Assembly: GCA_963736305.1 (NCBI GenBank)
Contig: CAVTOD010000007.1
Span: 62,001 to 126,000 of the forward strand
Source of the DNA: DASUPK01 sp963736305
GTDB taxonomy: Bacteria > Actinomycetota > Thermoleophilia > Solirubrobacterales > 70-9
DNA: 64,000 nucleotides
Reading direction: 5' to 3'
Part shown: positions 50,235 through 57,607 of the stretch, piece by piece
How positions within the stretch are numbered: position 1 is the first letter of the stretch
Layout of the letters: every line of letters begins with the position of its first letter
Made by a program: the position numbers and the translations under genes
The notes under the pieces: model-generated
Seen by the model: the letters and a program-made list of their open reading frames with translations, nothing else
Databases searched by the model: none
What the model was told of the DNA's origin: nothing

Positions 50235-50473
50235 ATGGGATTCCTCTCTCGTTGTAAGGGCGACAGGCGACGTAAAGCATGGCCACGCCGTCGGACGGGG
50301 CCTGCGTGCGTGCCAAAAAAGAGGCTTCAGGAGGGCCGGTGGGCCTTTGCCGCGGCCTTGGCGGCCCGCGGCAGGCTCACGGTGCGACGGCCGACGAGGC
50401 TGCCGCCCATTCGCTGAGCGCCGGGAAGTCCCTGCATATACGCACTTTTCACCGTTCGCATCGGGTTGCCCCG
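50235..50473 (-). other. Intergenic region with a possible 44-codon basic ORF and T-run
   Basis: Between the ZIP gene and the 67-residue protein there is an open frame on the minus strand (50327-50461; MRTVKSAYMQGLPG..., ending KAAAKAHRPS), very basic and without a good ribosome site. A TTTTTT run (50315-50320, minus) follows it and could be part of a terminator, although only weak stems precede it. The remainder is GC-rich leader sequence with nothing I recognise. Confidence 0.3.
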
Positions 50474-51214
50474 CTATGTCGCCAGCGAGATTCCGAATAT
50501 CGCCGCGAATCCGAGCAGCGTCAGGCCGACACGGCCCCACGACGCGTGCTCGTGCGCCTCCGGAAGGAGGTCGGTCGCTCCCATGAAGAGGAAGAACCCT
50601 GCATAGAAGGCGAGGAGGTGTCCGAGGGCGGCATCGGAGACGTGGACGAGTGCTCCGACTGTCACGCCGATGAGAGGTGCGACCGCGTCGGCGACAAGCC
50701 AGCGGATCGCCTGTGCGCGGTCTTGCGATTGGTTGAGGACGAAGCTCACGGTGTTGAGGCCGTCGGCGAAGTCATGTGCAAGGACGGCGACCAGGACGAG
50801 CACGCCGGTGGAGGTGCTTGCTCCGAAGGCGAGGCCGACCGCAAGGCCGTCGATGAAGCTGTGCGCCGAGAGGCCGAAAGCGCCGAAGGTGCCCACCTGG
50901 CCATGCGCCCGGGCGTCGGCGGGGTCATCCCGGTGATGGAGGACGAGCAATCGCTCGAACATGAAGAAGGTCAGGAAGCCCGCGCCCATCAGCGCCCCGA
51001 TGGCCGTCGAATCCTCCGGGAGGAGGTTGATCGCCTCAGGCAGGACGTCGAAGAGCGCGACCGCCACCACGATCCCGCCGCTGAGCGCGATCACCGTGGG
51101 GAGCGAATGGGACATGCGCAACGCGAGGAATCCGCCGGCCATGGTGGTGAGGACCGCGATCGCCGTGAGCGGGATGGCGATCAGCTGGTCGGCGGCTAAC
51201 GGCAACGCGAGCAC
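50474..51214 (-). CDS. ZIP-family metal transporter
   Basis: This 246-residue protein has about eight membrane helices and the two ZIP metal-site helices HSFIDGLAVGLAF and HDFADGLNTVSF. It imports zinc, iron or manganese into the cytoplasm. It starts with GTG inside the end of the fur-like gene (19-nt overlap), so it is in one operon with it and presumably controlled by it. Confidence 0.88.
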   Translation of the reverse strand: MLALPLAADQLIAIPLTAIAVLTTMAGGFLALRMSHSLPTVIALSGGIVVAVALFDVLPEAINLLPEDSTAIGALMGAGFLTFFMFERLLVLHHRDDPADARAHGQVGTFGAFGLSAHSFIDGLAVGLAFGASTSTGVLVLVAVLAHDFADGLNTVSFVLNQSQDRAQAIRWLVADAVAPLIGVTVGALVHVSDAALGHLLAFYAGFFLFMGATDLLPEAHEHASWGRVGLTLLGFAAIFGISLAT

Positions 51215-51639
51215 TCCCCGTGGATGACGAGGTCGTGACCGCTCATCGAGTGCTTCAGATTCCCCGCGAGCCGCTCGAGCTGCTTCTCCAGCCGCTCGTC
51301 CTCGAAGGGCGTGACCCGCCCGCAGCTGTCACAGACGGCGTGGTGGTGATGCTCCCCGCCAGGAGCGACCGGCTCGTAGCGGGCGACGCCCTCGCCGAAC
51401 TCAACGCGCTGCACCAGCCCGATGGTGTGGAGCAGCTCCAGGGCTCGGTAGATGCTCGCGATGCCCACGTCCCTACCCGACTCGTGCAGCTCTTGCGAGA
51501 TCTCCTGCGCCGAGAGGCAGCAATTCTGACGGCCGAGCAACGAGACCACGGCCCCGCGCGCACCGCCGGCTCGGTGGCCGCCATCCTTCAACGCCGTCCG
51601 CGCAGCGCTTTCCCAGTCAGCTGCAGACCCGTGAGCCAC
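51196..51639 (-). CDS. fur: Fur-family metal-dependent repressor
   Basis: This 147-residue protein has a winged helix (LSAQEISQELHESGRDVGIASIYRALELL), the metal-site HHHH stretch and two CxxC pairs (103/106 and 143/146) for structural zinc. A Fur-box-like palindrome lies upstream, so autoregulation is likely. The neighbours (ZIP transporter; suf genes) fit either iron (Fur) or zinc (Zur) sensing; the box looks more like Fur. It starts with GTG 6 nt after a TAGCCT box. Confidence 0.87.
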   Translation of the reverse strand: MAHGSAADWESAARTALKDGGHRAGGARGAVVSLLGRQNCCLSAQEISQELHESGRDVGIASIYRALELLHTIGLVQRVEFGEGVARYEPVAPGGEHHHHAVCDSCGRVTPFEDERLEKQLERLAGNLKHSMSGHDLVIHGECSRCR

Positions 51640-51645
51640 GGGTGC

Positions 51646-51651
51646 AGGCTA
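51646..51651 (-). promoter_or_regulatory. Putative -10 box of the fur-ZIP operon
   Basis: TAGCCT (minus strand) ends 6 nt before GTG 51639. Confidence 0.5.
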
Positions 51652-51660
51652 GCAACTACC

Positions 51661-51680
51661 TGAGATTGATTCTCATTATC
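51661..51680 (-). promoter_or_regulatory. Fur-box-like operator
   Basis: On the plus strand the site reads TGAGATTGATTCTCATTATC. It holds the palindrome TGAGA-TTGAT-TCTCA, matching 11 of 14 informative positions of the 7-1-7 Fur consensus. It lies between the sufD stop and the fur start, at the -35 region of the fur-ZIP promoter. Confidence 0.65.
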
Positions 51681-51681
51681 G

Positions 51682-52935
51682 TCAGGCGGGCTGGACCTGG
51701 CGCTCGCCGAGGATCTCGCCGAGTCGTCGCTCCAGGGCGACCGAGACCGCGGCCCTCACGGGTCCCTCATCGAGGCGCTCGACCAGGGCCTCGAGGAAGC
51801 CCTCGATGATCAGGCGCTTCGCCTCCCCCTCGGAGAGTCCATGGGACCGCAGGTAATGAAGTTGCTCGGCATCGATCTGGGCCACGGCGGCCGCATGGGT
51901 ACAGCGGACGTCGTTGGCCTCGATCTCGAGGCCGGGGATCGCGTCGGCGTGGGCCTGCTTCGAGAGCAGCAGGTTGCGGCTCTCCTGATAGGCGTCCGTC
52001 TGCTGCGCGCCGGGGTCGACGCGGATCATTCCCCGCCAGACCGAGGTCGCCGACTCCTCGAGGACACCGCGGAAGGCGAGGTCCGAGGTTGTATTCGGCG
52101 CCGCGTGCTCCTGGGTCGTGTCGAAGTCGAGGTGCTGGGTGCCGTTGCCGGCGTAGGCGCCGGTGACGCGGGCGCTCGACCCGGCGCCGGCGAGCCGCGT
52201 CTCCATCCGGACCTTGCCGCGAGCGGAGCCGAAGCCGAGCGCCACCCAGTCGAAGTTCGCGTCGCGCTCCACCTCGGCACGCTGGGTGCCGAAGACCCAG
52301 CCCTTCTCGCTCAGCCCCTGGGCGGTGACGTAGCGGAGGTTCGCGCCCGGCCCGACCCAGATCTCGGTGACCGTGTTGAAGAGGGAATCCGGATTGGAGT
52401 CCGTGGAGAGCCACTGCTCCCAGACCTCGGCCTCCGCCCCCTCTTCAAGAACGATCAACGTGCGGAAGGAAAACGCGGACGCCTCGGCGTCCTGGACGGC
52501 GGTGATCAGCGCGGGCGCCTCGAGCCGCTTGCCCCGGGGCACGTAGACCAGGGCGCCGCCCCGCCAGGCGCCGTCGTTGCGGGCGACGAAAGGATCGTCC
52601 GCGGGCGCCAGGGCGCCCAGCATCTCGCGCAGGTGGGGGAAGCGCTCGAGGGAGGCTTCCAGCGAGGCGACCAAAGGCTCGTGCGGGCCTCCATCACCCT
52701 CGACCTCCACCGAGCCGCCCTCGAGGACGCTGCCGTCGACCTGCACCACCAGGTGGTCCGAGCCCTCGGGCGGGTTCAGGACGCCATCGGCCCGCGACCG
52801 GGCGGCCTCGGGGTCGCCCTCGGGTGCCGGCGCATAAGCGTCGAGGTCGAGCCCGGAGAGGTCCGTGAACTCCCAGCCGCGCGTCTTCTGCGTCGGCAGC
52901 GGCGGTGCCGCGCCGCCGCTGGTCGCCTTTCTCAC
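51682..52935 (-). CDS. sufD: SufD, Fe-S scaffold subunit
   Basis: This is a 417-residue protein from GTG 52935. It has the SufBD beta-helix with WEFTDLSGLDL near the start, ALVYVPRG, RTLIVLEEGAEAEVWE, the DTTQEHAAPNTTSDL stretch and the C-terminal helices with LHYLRSHGLSEGEAKRLIIEGF. It forms the SufBCD scaffold with SufB and SufC. Longer frames from GTG 52995 or ATG 52974 exist, but that sequence is part of a repeated 160-nt element also found in a non-coding leader, so I chose the GTG inside the element's right arm. Confidence 0.88.
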   Translation of the reverse strand: MRKATSGGAAPPLPTQKTRGWEFTDLSGLDLDAYAPAPEGDPEAARSRADGVLNPPEGSDHLVVQVDGSVLEGGSVEVEGDGGPHEPLVASLEASLERFPHLREMLGALAPADDPFVARNDGAWRGGALVYVPRGKRLEAPALITAVQDAEASAFSFRTLIVLEEGAEAEVWEQWLSTDSNPDSLFNTVTEIWVGPGANLRYVTAQGLSEKGWVFGTQRAEVERDANFDWVALGFGSARGKVRMETRLAGAGSSARVTGAYAGNGTQHLDFDTTQEHAAPNTTSDLAFRGVLEESATSVWRGMIRVDPGAQQTDAYQESRNLLLSKQAHADAIPGLEIEANDVRCTHAAAVAQIDAEQLHYLRSHGLSEGEAKRLIIEGFLEALVERLDEGPVRAAVSVALERRLGEILGERQVQPA

Positions 52936-53082
52936 GACGCCCGACCGGAAACGGCGGCCCCGGATCGGCGCCATGCGGCGTCCTCGGTCGGCCACGTACC
53001 ACCCGGTACGCGGCCTCCCTGCGTCCTTGCCTGCCGCCGCCCGGGGCTCGCCGTTTCGCGGCCGGCGTCCCGAGAAAGGCGA
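52923..53082 (-). ncRNA. Candidate structured leader RNA, copy 2 (between sufB and sufD)
   Basis: This 160-nt element begins at the base after the sufB stop. Its 34-nt end arms pair (53049-53082 with 52923-52956; 28 of 34). Inside are the 19-mer CAGGCAAGGACGCAGGGAG (53015-53033) and CGACCGAGGACGCCGC shared with copy 1 at the same spacing. The right arm contains the probable sufD start codon (GTG 52935), so the arm helix could hide it. It fills the whole sufB-sufD gap. Confidence 0.5.
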
Positions 53083-54534
53083 CTAGCCAATCGAACCCTC
53101 CATCTGCAGCTCGATCAGACGGTTCAGCTCGACCGCGTACTCCATCGGGAGCTCCTTGGTGATCGGCTCGATGAACCCGTTGACGATCATCTTGGAGGCC
53201 TCCTCCTCGTCGAGGCCGCGGGACTGGAGGTAGAAGAGCTGCTCCTCGCCGACCTTCGAGACGGTCGCCTCGTGGCCGACGTCCACGTCGTCCTCGCCGA
53301 TCCGGATGGTCGGGTAGGTGTCAGAGCGCGACTCCTCGTCGAGCAGGAGCGCGTCGCAGACCACCTTCGACTTCGACTGGGAGGCGCCCTTGGCGATCTC
53401 GAGCAGGCCGCGGTAGCTGGTGCGGCCCTTGTCCTTGGAGATCGACTTGGAGAAGATCGACGAGGTCGTCTTCGGAGCGGCATGGATGATCTTGCCGCCG
53501 GCGTCCTGATGCTGGCCCTCGCCCGCGAAGGCGATCGAGAGGATCTCGCCATGGGCGCGCTCGCCGAGCAGGTAGATCGACGGGTACTTCATGGTCAGCT
53601 TGGAACCGAGGTTGCAGTCGACCCACTCCATCGTTGCGTCCTCGTGGGCGACCGCCCGCTTGGTGACGAGGTTGTAGACGTTCTGCGACCAGTTCTGGAC
53701 GGTCGTGTAGCGGACTCGCGCCTTGGGCTTGGCGACGATCTCCACCACCGCCGAGTGCAGCGAGTCGGTCGAGTAGACCGGCGCGGTGCAGCCCTCGATG
53801 TAGTGGACGTCGGAGCCCTCCTCGGCGATGATCAGCGTCCGCTCGAACTGGCCCATGTTCTCGGTGTTGATCCGGAAGTAGGCCTGCAGCGGCATCGCGA
53901 CGGAGACGCCGGCCGGCACATACACGAACGAGCCGCCCGACCAGACCGCCGAGTTGAGCGCGGCGAGCTTGTTGTCGTTGGGCGGGATGATCGTCGCCCA
54001 GTACTCGCGGACCAGGTCCTCGTGCTCGCGGAGGGCGGTGTCCATGTCGGTGAAGATCACGCCCTGCTCCTCGAGCTTCTCGTTCACCTGGTGGTAGACG
54101 ACCTCTGACTCGTACTGGGCGCCGACGCCGGAGAGGAACTTGCGCTCCGCCTCCGGGATGCCCAGGCGGTCAAAGGTGTTCTTGATGTCCTCCGGAACCT
54201 CGGACCAGTCGCGGCTGTTCTTCTCGGACGCGCGGACGAAGTAGTGGATGTCGTCGAAGTCGATCTGGTCGAGGTTGCCGCCCCACTGCGGAGTCGGCCG
54301 GCTCTCGAAGTGCTCATAGGCCTTGATCCGGAAGTCCCGCATCCACTGTGGCTCGTCTTTGTACTCGGAGATCGACTCGACGACCTCACGCGAGAGGCCC
54401 TTCGGCGCCTTGTAGGCGTAGCCCTTCTCGGAGTCGTGGAAGCCGAACTTCTCCTTGTAATCGGCGTTGATGCCGGCGAGCTCGCGCTCCTCGGCGGGGC
54501 GCTCGGTTGGGACGGTGGTGTCGGGGGTGGCCAT
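53083..54534 (-). CDS. sufB: SufB, Fe-S scaffold subunit
   Basis: This 483-residue protein has strong SufB features: YAYKAPKGLSREVVESIS, NDNKLAALNSAVWSGGSFVYVP, VQNWSQNVYNLVTKRA and KTTSSIFSKSISKDKGRTSYRG, with Cys in HYIEGCTAPVYS and VDCNLGSK. It is the core scaffold on which Fe-S clusters are built. ATG 54534 directly follows the stop of the Rieske-type ferredoxin gene. Confidence 0.96.
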   Translation of the reverse strand: MATPDTTVPTERPAEERELAGINADYKEKFGFHDSEKGYAYKAPKGLSREVVESISEYKDEPQWMRDFRIKAYEHFESRPTPQWGGNLDQIDFDDIHYFVRASEKNSRDWSEVPEDIKNTFDRLGIPEAERKFLSGVGAQYESEVVYHQVNEKLEEQGVIFTDMDTALREHEDLVREYWATIIPPNDNKLAALNSAVWSGGSFVYVPAGVSVAMPLQAYFRINTENMGQFERTLIIAEEGSDVHYIEGCTAPVYSTDSLHSAVVEIVAKPKARVRYTTVQNWSQNVYNLVTKRAVAHEDATMEWVDCNLGSKLTMKYPSIYLLGERAHGEILSIAFAGEGQHQDAGGKIIHAAPKTTSSIFSKSISKDKGRTSYRGLLEIAKGASQSKSKVVCDALLLDEESRSDTYPTIRIGEDDVDVGHEATVSKVGEEQLFYLQSRGLDEEEASKMIVNGFIEPITKELPMEYAVELNRLIELQMEGSIG

Positions 54535-54867
54535 CTAGGAAACCTCCAGCTTGACTGTGTCGTCCTCGATCGTTACGGGGTAGGTGGTGACCGGTTGGTA
54601 GGCGGGGAGGGTCTTTGGACGACCGGACGTGAGGTCGAACAGGGACCCGTGGCGTGGGCACTCCACGGTACAGGCGCCGGCGTCGAACGTTCCCTCGGCG
54701 AGGGGGCCGTCGTCATGCGAGCAGCGGTCCTCGATCGCATACAGGGTGCCGTCGCAGTTGAAGACGCCGATCTTGACGCCGTCGGGCGTGTCGACCAGCC
54801 TCATCTCTCCGCTCGGCAGCTCGCTCGCGGGGCAGACGTCGATCTGTTGTTTCGTGCTTTCAGTCAC
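54535..54867 (-). CDS. Rieske-type [2Fe-2S] ferredoxin
   Basis: This 110-residue protein has the Rieske ligands C49-S-H51 and C70-P-R-H73-G (CSHDDGPL ... CPRHGSLFDL). Similar non-heme-oxygenase-type ferredoxins are often found in actinobacterial suf operons, where they may donate electrons for cluster assembly. GTG 54867 has TAGGA upstream. It is the first gene of the Rieske-sufB-sufD unit. Confidence 0.9.
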   Translation of the reverse strand: MTESTKQQIDVCPASELPSGEMRLVDTPDGVKIGVFNCDGTLYAIEDRCSHDDGPLAEGTFDAGACTVECPRHGSLFDLTSGRPKTLPAYQPVTTYPVTIEDDTVKLEVS

Positions 54868-54889
54868 TTATTCCTACCGTGAGGGTCGG

Positions 54890-54895
54890 ATTTTA
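54890..54895 (-). promoter_or_regulatory. Putative -10 box of the Rieske-sufBD unit
   Basis: TAAAAT on the minus strand, 22 nt before GTG 54867, giving a short leader that contains the ribosome site GGTAGGA. Confidence 0.45.
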
Positions 54896-54913
54896 GCTGG
54901 CTGGGCAGTCCGG

Positions 54914-54919
54914 TACCGT
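54914..54919 (+). promoter_or_regulatory. Putative -10 box of the lemA gene
   Basis: TACCGT ends 9 nt before the TTG at 54929. Confidence 0.45.
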
Positions 54920-54928
54920 GCTCATGCC

Positions 54929-55525
54929 TTGGCTCTCGTAATCATCATCGTGGCGATCCTCGTTCTGCTGGCGATTGCCGTCTGGTTCACCTACAACCGG
55001 ATGGTCTCCCGGCGCAACGCGGTCGACAACAGCTGGGCCCAGATCGAGGCCGCGCTCCAGCGCCGGCACGACCTGATCCCCAACCTGGTCGAGTCGGTGA
55101 AGGGATACGCCACTCACGAGAAGCAGACCTTCGAGGACGTCACCAAGGCGCGCGGCGGCGCACAGGCGGCCCAGGCCCCCGGCGCTCAGGCAGCCGCCGA
55201 AGGCTTCCTGACACAGGCCCTCGGCCGGCTCATGGTGGTAGCGGAGCAGTACCCGCAGCTGCGTGCCACGGAGAACTTCCAGCAGCTCCAGCAGCAGCTC
55301 TCGGAGACCGAGGATCAGATCCAGATCACCCGCCGCGTCTACAACGACACGGTCCAGACCTACAACACGCTGATCCAGGAGTTCCCGGGGTCGGTACTCG
55401 CCAACAACTTCCACTTCGAGCCGCGCCAGTTCTTCGACGCGCCGAAGGAGTCGGAGGCGACGCCGGAAGTGAGCTTCTCAGGGGACGAGGGGCCGCCCGC
55501 CGCGGCCGAAGCCCCGAAGTCCTGA
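54929..55525 (+). CDS. LemA-family membrane protein
   Basis: This 198-residue protein has an N-terminal membrane helix (LALVIIIVAILVLLAIAVW) followed by the LemA coiled-coil domain: YNRMVSRRNAVDNSWAQIEAAL, RRHDLIPNLVESVKGYA, YPQLRATENFQQLQQQLSETE and the closing YNTLIQEFPGSVLANNFHF. No ATG or GTG precedes the helix in frame; TTG 54929 after a -10 box is the best start. LemA proteins usually pair with a DUF2207/TPM protein, as here. Confidence 0.88.
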   Translation: MALVIIIVAILVLLAIAVWFTYNRMVSRRNAVDNSWAQIEAALQRRHDLIPNLVESVKGYATHEKQTFEDVTKARGGAQAAQAPGAQAAAEGFLTQALGRLMVVAEQYPQLRATENFQQLQQQLSETEDQIQITRRVYNDTVQTYNTLIQEFPGSVLANNFHFEPRQFFDAPKESEATPEVSFSGDEGPPAAAEAPKS

Positions 55526-55533
55526 TCCGAACG

Positions 55534-57366
55534 ATGATGCGCCGGCGTCTGCTGCTCGTGCTCGCGGTGCTGGCTGCGGCGCTGGCGCTGCCGGCTGCTG
55601 CGCAGGCCCGCAGCCTGAAGGTGGTCGACGCCGACGTCAGCCTTCGGCTCGCCAAGGACGCCGGCCTCGTCGTCGCCGAGCGTCTCACCGTCGACTACGA
55701 CGGCAGCTACAACGCGACCTACCGGGACATCCCGCTGACCGGCGGCGAGACGATCGACCCGAACAGCATCAGCATCCGGGAGGGGAACCAGGCCTACCGG
55801 CCGGGCGGGTGCACGACCTACGGCTGCGTGGACGCGAGAGGCACGTTCGGCGTCACGGGTATCCCGGACCAGAACGGGGTCCGCATCGTCTGGCATCCGG
55901 TCGCCAGCGACGAGCAGCGGACGTTCACGGTGATCTACCGCGTCGATGCGCGCGCTCATGTGCGCGCCTATGACGACGTGATCGACGTCTACTGGAAGGT
56001 CTGGGGCGACCAGTGGGGCTTCACCCTCGACCACCTCACCGCGAACTTCAAGAACCCCGCCCTCGATCCGGGCAATCCGCTCTATCGCGTCTGGGGCCAC
56101 CCGAGAGACGTCGAAGGGAAGACCGTCCGAGGCAGGGGAGAGGCGACGCTCGAGGCGTCCGACATCCCGTCCCATCAGTTCGTGGAGCTGCGGGTGACGG
56201 TTCCCCGGACCGCCGGACAGGGCGTCGGCGCCGCGGGGGTGCACAGCGGCAACGGGCTGCCGGGGATCCTGAAGGAGGAACAGGGCCTGACCGACGACTT
56301 CAACTCGCCACAGAACAAGACCAAGCGCTTCGTCGCCCATCACGCCGAGCTGCTCGCCGCCCTGATCACCGCGACGCTCCTCTTGGCACTCGTTCTCATG
56401 CTGTTCCTGACCCGGGAGCAGCGCTCGTCGAGCCCGAAGTACGTGGCCGAGCCCCCGGACGACGCCACCCCGGCCGTGGCGTACGGGCTGGCGCACGAGG
56501 GCGAGGACTCGAAGAACACCGTGCTGGCCACTCTCCTGGACCTGGTGGAGCGGGGCTACTACGACACGAAGAACGTGACGACGAAGGACGAGAAGCTCGA
56601 CCTGGCGATAGCGAAGTCGGGCAAGCGGCCGAGCGCGAAGCTCGAGCCCTACGAGCAGGACACCCTCGACTTCTTCGACGAGCTGGTCAAGGACCAGTCC
56701 GTCCCGATGAGCGAGATGAAGGACCGGATCCCCGAGCACAGCGCCACCTGGCGAGCGCGCTGGGAGAAGATGACGAGCTCCCTGAACTCCGCGGACGAGG
56801 GTCAGCTCGAGTGGGACCGCAACCTCAACCCGCTCAGCATCCTGGTGGCACTGATCGGCGGAGTGCTGGTCGGCGCGATCTGCCTGATCCAGAACGACGT
56901 CGAGCAGCACTGGTTCGTGACCGCCGCGATCGGGGCGGTCGGCGTTGCCATCGTCGCCTTCTGGCCGGCCAGTCGGCTGAAGCGACTCGCCCTGGCCTAC
57001 CGCAAGCGCTCGGCGAAGTGGGAGTCCTTCCAGCGCTGGACCGACGACTTCCCGCGGCTCGACGACGATCCGCCGTCGACTCTGAAGCTCTGGAAGCGAA
57101 TTTTGATCTACGGCGTCGCCTTCGGTACCGCCGACCGGATGATCAAGTCCGGTCGCATCCCCGAGCCGGTCCTCGAGAGCTCCGACGGCTCATGGTCCTA
57201 CGGCTACTTGAGCGGCGCCTATGTCGGATCGACCTTCAACGCCGGCTCCTTCAGCTCCGGCTTCTCCTCCCAGGTCGCCCCCGAGTCCTCCAGCAGCGGC
57301 GGAGGCGGCGGGTTCAGCGGCGGTGGCGGAGGAGGCGGCGGCGGCGGTGGCGGAGGCGGCTGGTAG
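55534..57366 (+). CDS. DUF2207 membrane protein with Gly-rich C-terminus
   Basis: This 610-residue protein has a signal peptide (LLLVLAVLAAALALPAAAQA), an extracytoplasmic DUF2207 domain (LTVDYDGSYNATYRDIPL ... IYRVDARAHVRAYDDVIDVYW), a membrane helix near 270-290, a cytoplasmic helical region, two more helices (about 430-470) and a tail of Ser and Gly ending in about fourteen Gly and a Trp. It partners with LemA. Function is unknown, but the pair is widespread. The 3' end overlaps a truncated gene on the other strand. Confidence 0.87.
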   Translation: MMRRRLLLVLAVLAAALALPAAAQARSLKVVDADVSLRLAKDAGLVVAERLTVDYDGSYNATYRDIPLTGGETIDPNSISIREGNQAYRPGGCTTYGCVDARGTFGVTGIPDQNGVRIVWHPVASDEQRTFTVIYRVDARAHVRAYDDVIDVYWKVWGDQWGFTLDHLTANFKNPALDPGNPLYRVWGHPRDVEGKTVRGRGEATLEASDIPSHQFVELRVTVPRTAGQGVGAAGVHSGNGLPGILKEEQGLTDDFNSPQNKTKRFVAHHAELLAALITATLLLALVLMLFLTREQRSSSPKYVAEPPDDATPAVAYGLAHEGEDSKNTVLATLLDLVERGYYDTKNVTTKDEKLDLAIAKSGKRPSAKLEPYEQDTLDFFDELVKDQSVPMSEMKDRIPEHSATWRARWEKMTSSLNSADEGQLEWDRNLNPLSILVALIGGVLVGAICLIQNDVEQHWFVTAAIGAVGVAIVAFWPASRLKRLALAYRKRSAKWESFQRWTDDFPRLDDDPPSTLKLWKRILIYGVAFGTADRMIKSGRIPEPVLESSDGSWSYGYLSGAYVGSTFNAGSFSSGFSSQVAPESSSSGGGGGFSGGGGGGGGGGGGGGW

Positions 57367-57592
57367 CGGCAGCCTCAGCGCCCGCGCCTGATGTGAGCTG
57401 GCCGACCGCGTTGCGCCAGCGGGTCCAGAACTCCTGCACCCTCTCGAGGCCCTTGTAGGTCCCCGGAAAGGGATCGCGCTCAGGGGCGACCCACTCGACC
57501 TCCGGGCTCATGTGCTCGAGCACCCAACGCGGGTCCTCGGCGTTCCAGGCCTCGAAGCCTTCCCTGACCAGATTGACGCGGTCGACTGCCAT
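57314..57592 (-). pseudogene. Truncated SnoaL/NTF2-like gene
   Basis: The first 66 residues (EGFEAWNAEDPRWVLEHMSP ... FWTRWRNAVGQL) align without gaps with the intact SnoaL-like protein at 59973-60386, including EHMSPEVEW and the DP.PGTY.G..V loop. After NAVGQL, at about 57395, similarity stops and the frame runs into the reverse complement of the DUF2207 Gly-rich tail, giving an Arg-rich end. The last half of the fold is missing, so it is a 3'-deleted paralogue. Confidence 0.7.
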
Positions 57593-57607
57593 ATCGACCG
57601 GAAGAAC

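Noticed and set aside
52995..53010. GGGTGGTAC resembling the T-box antiterminator motif
   Set aside because: The other copy of the element lacks it, the downstream genes are not tRNA- or amino-acid-related, and it forms a local GTACC/GGTAC palindrome.
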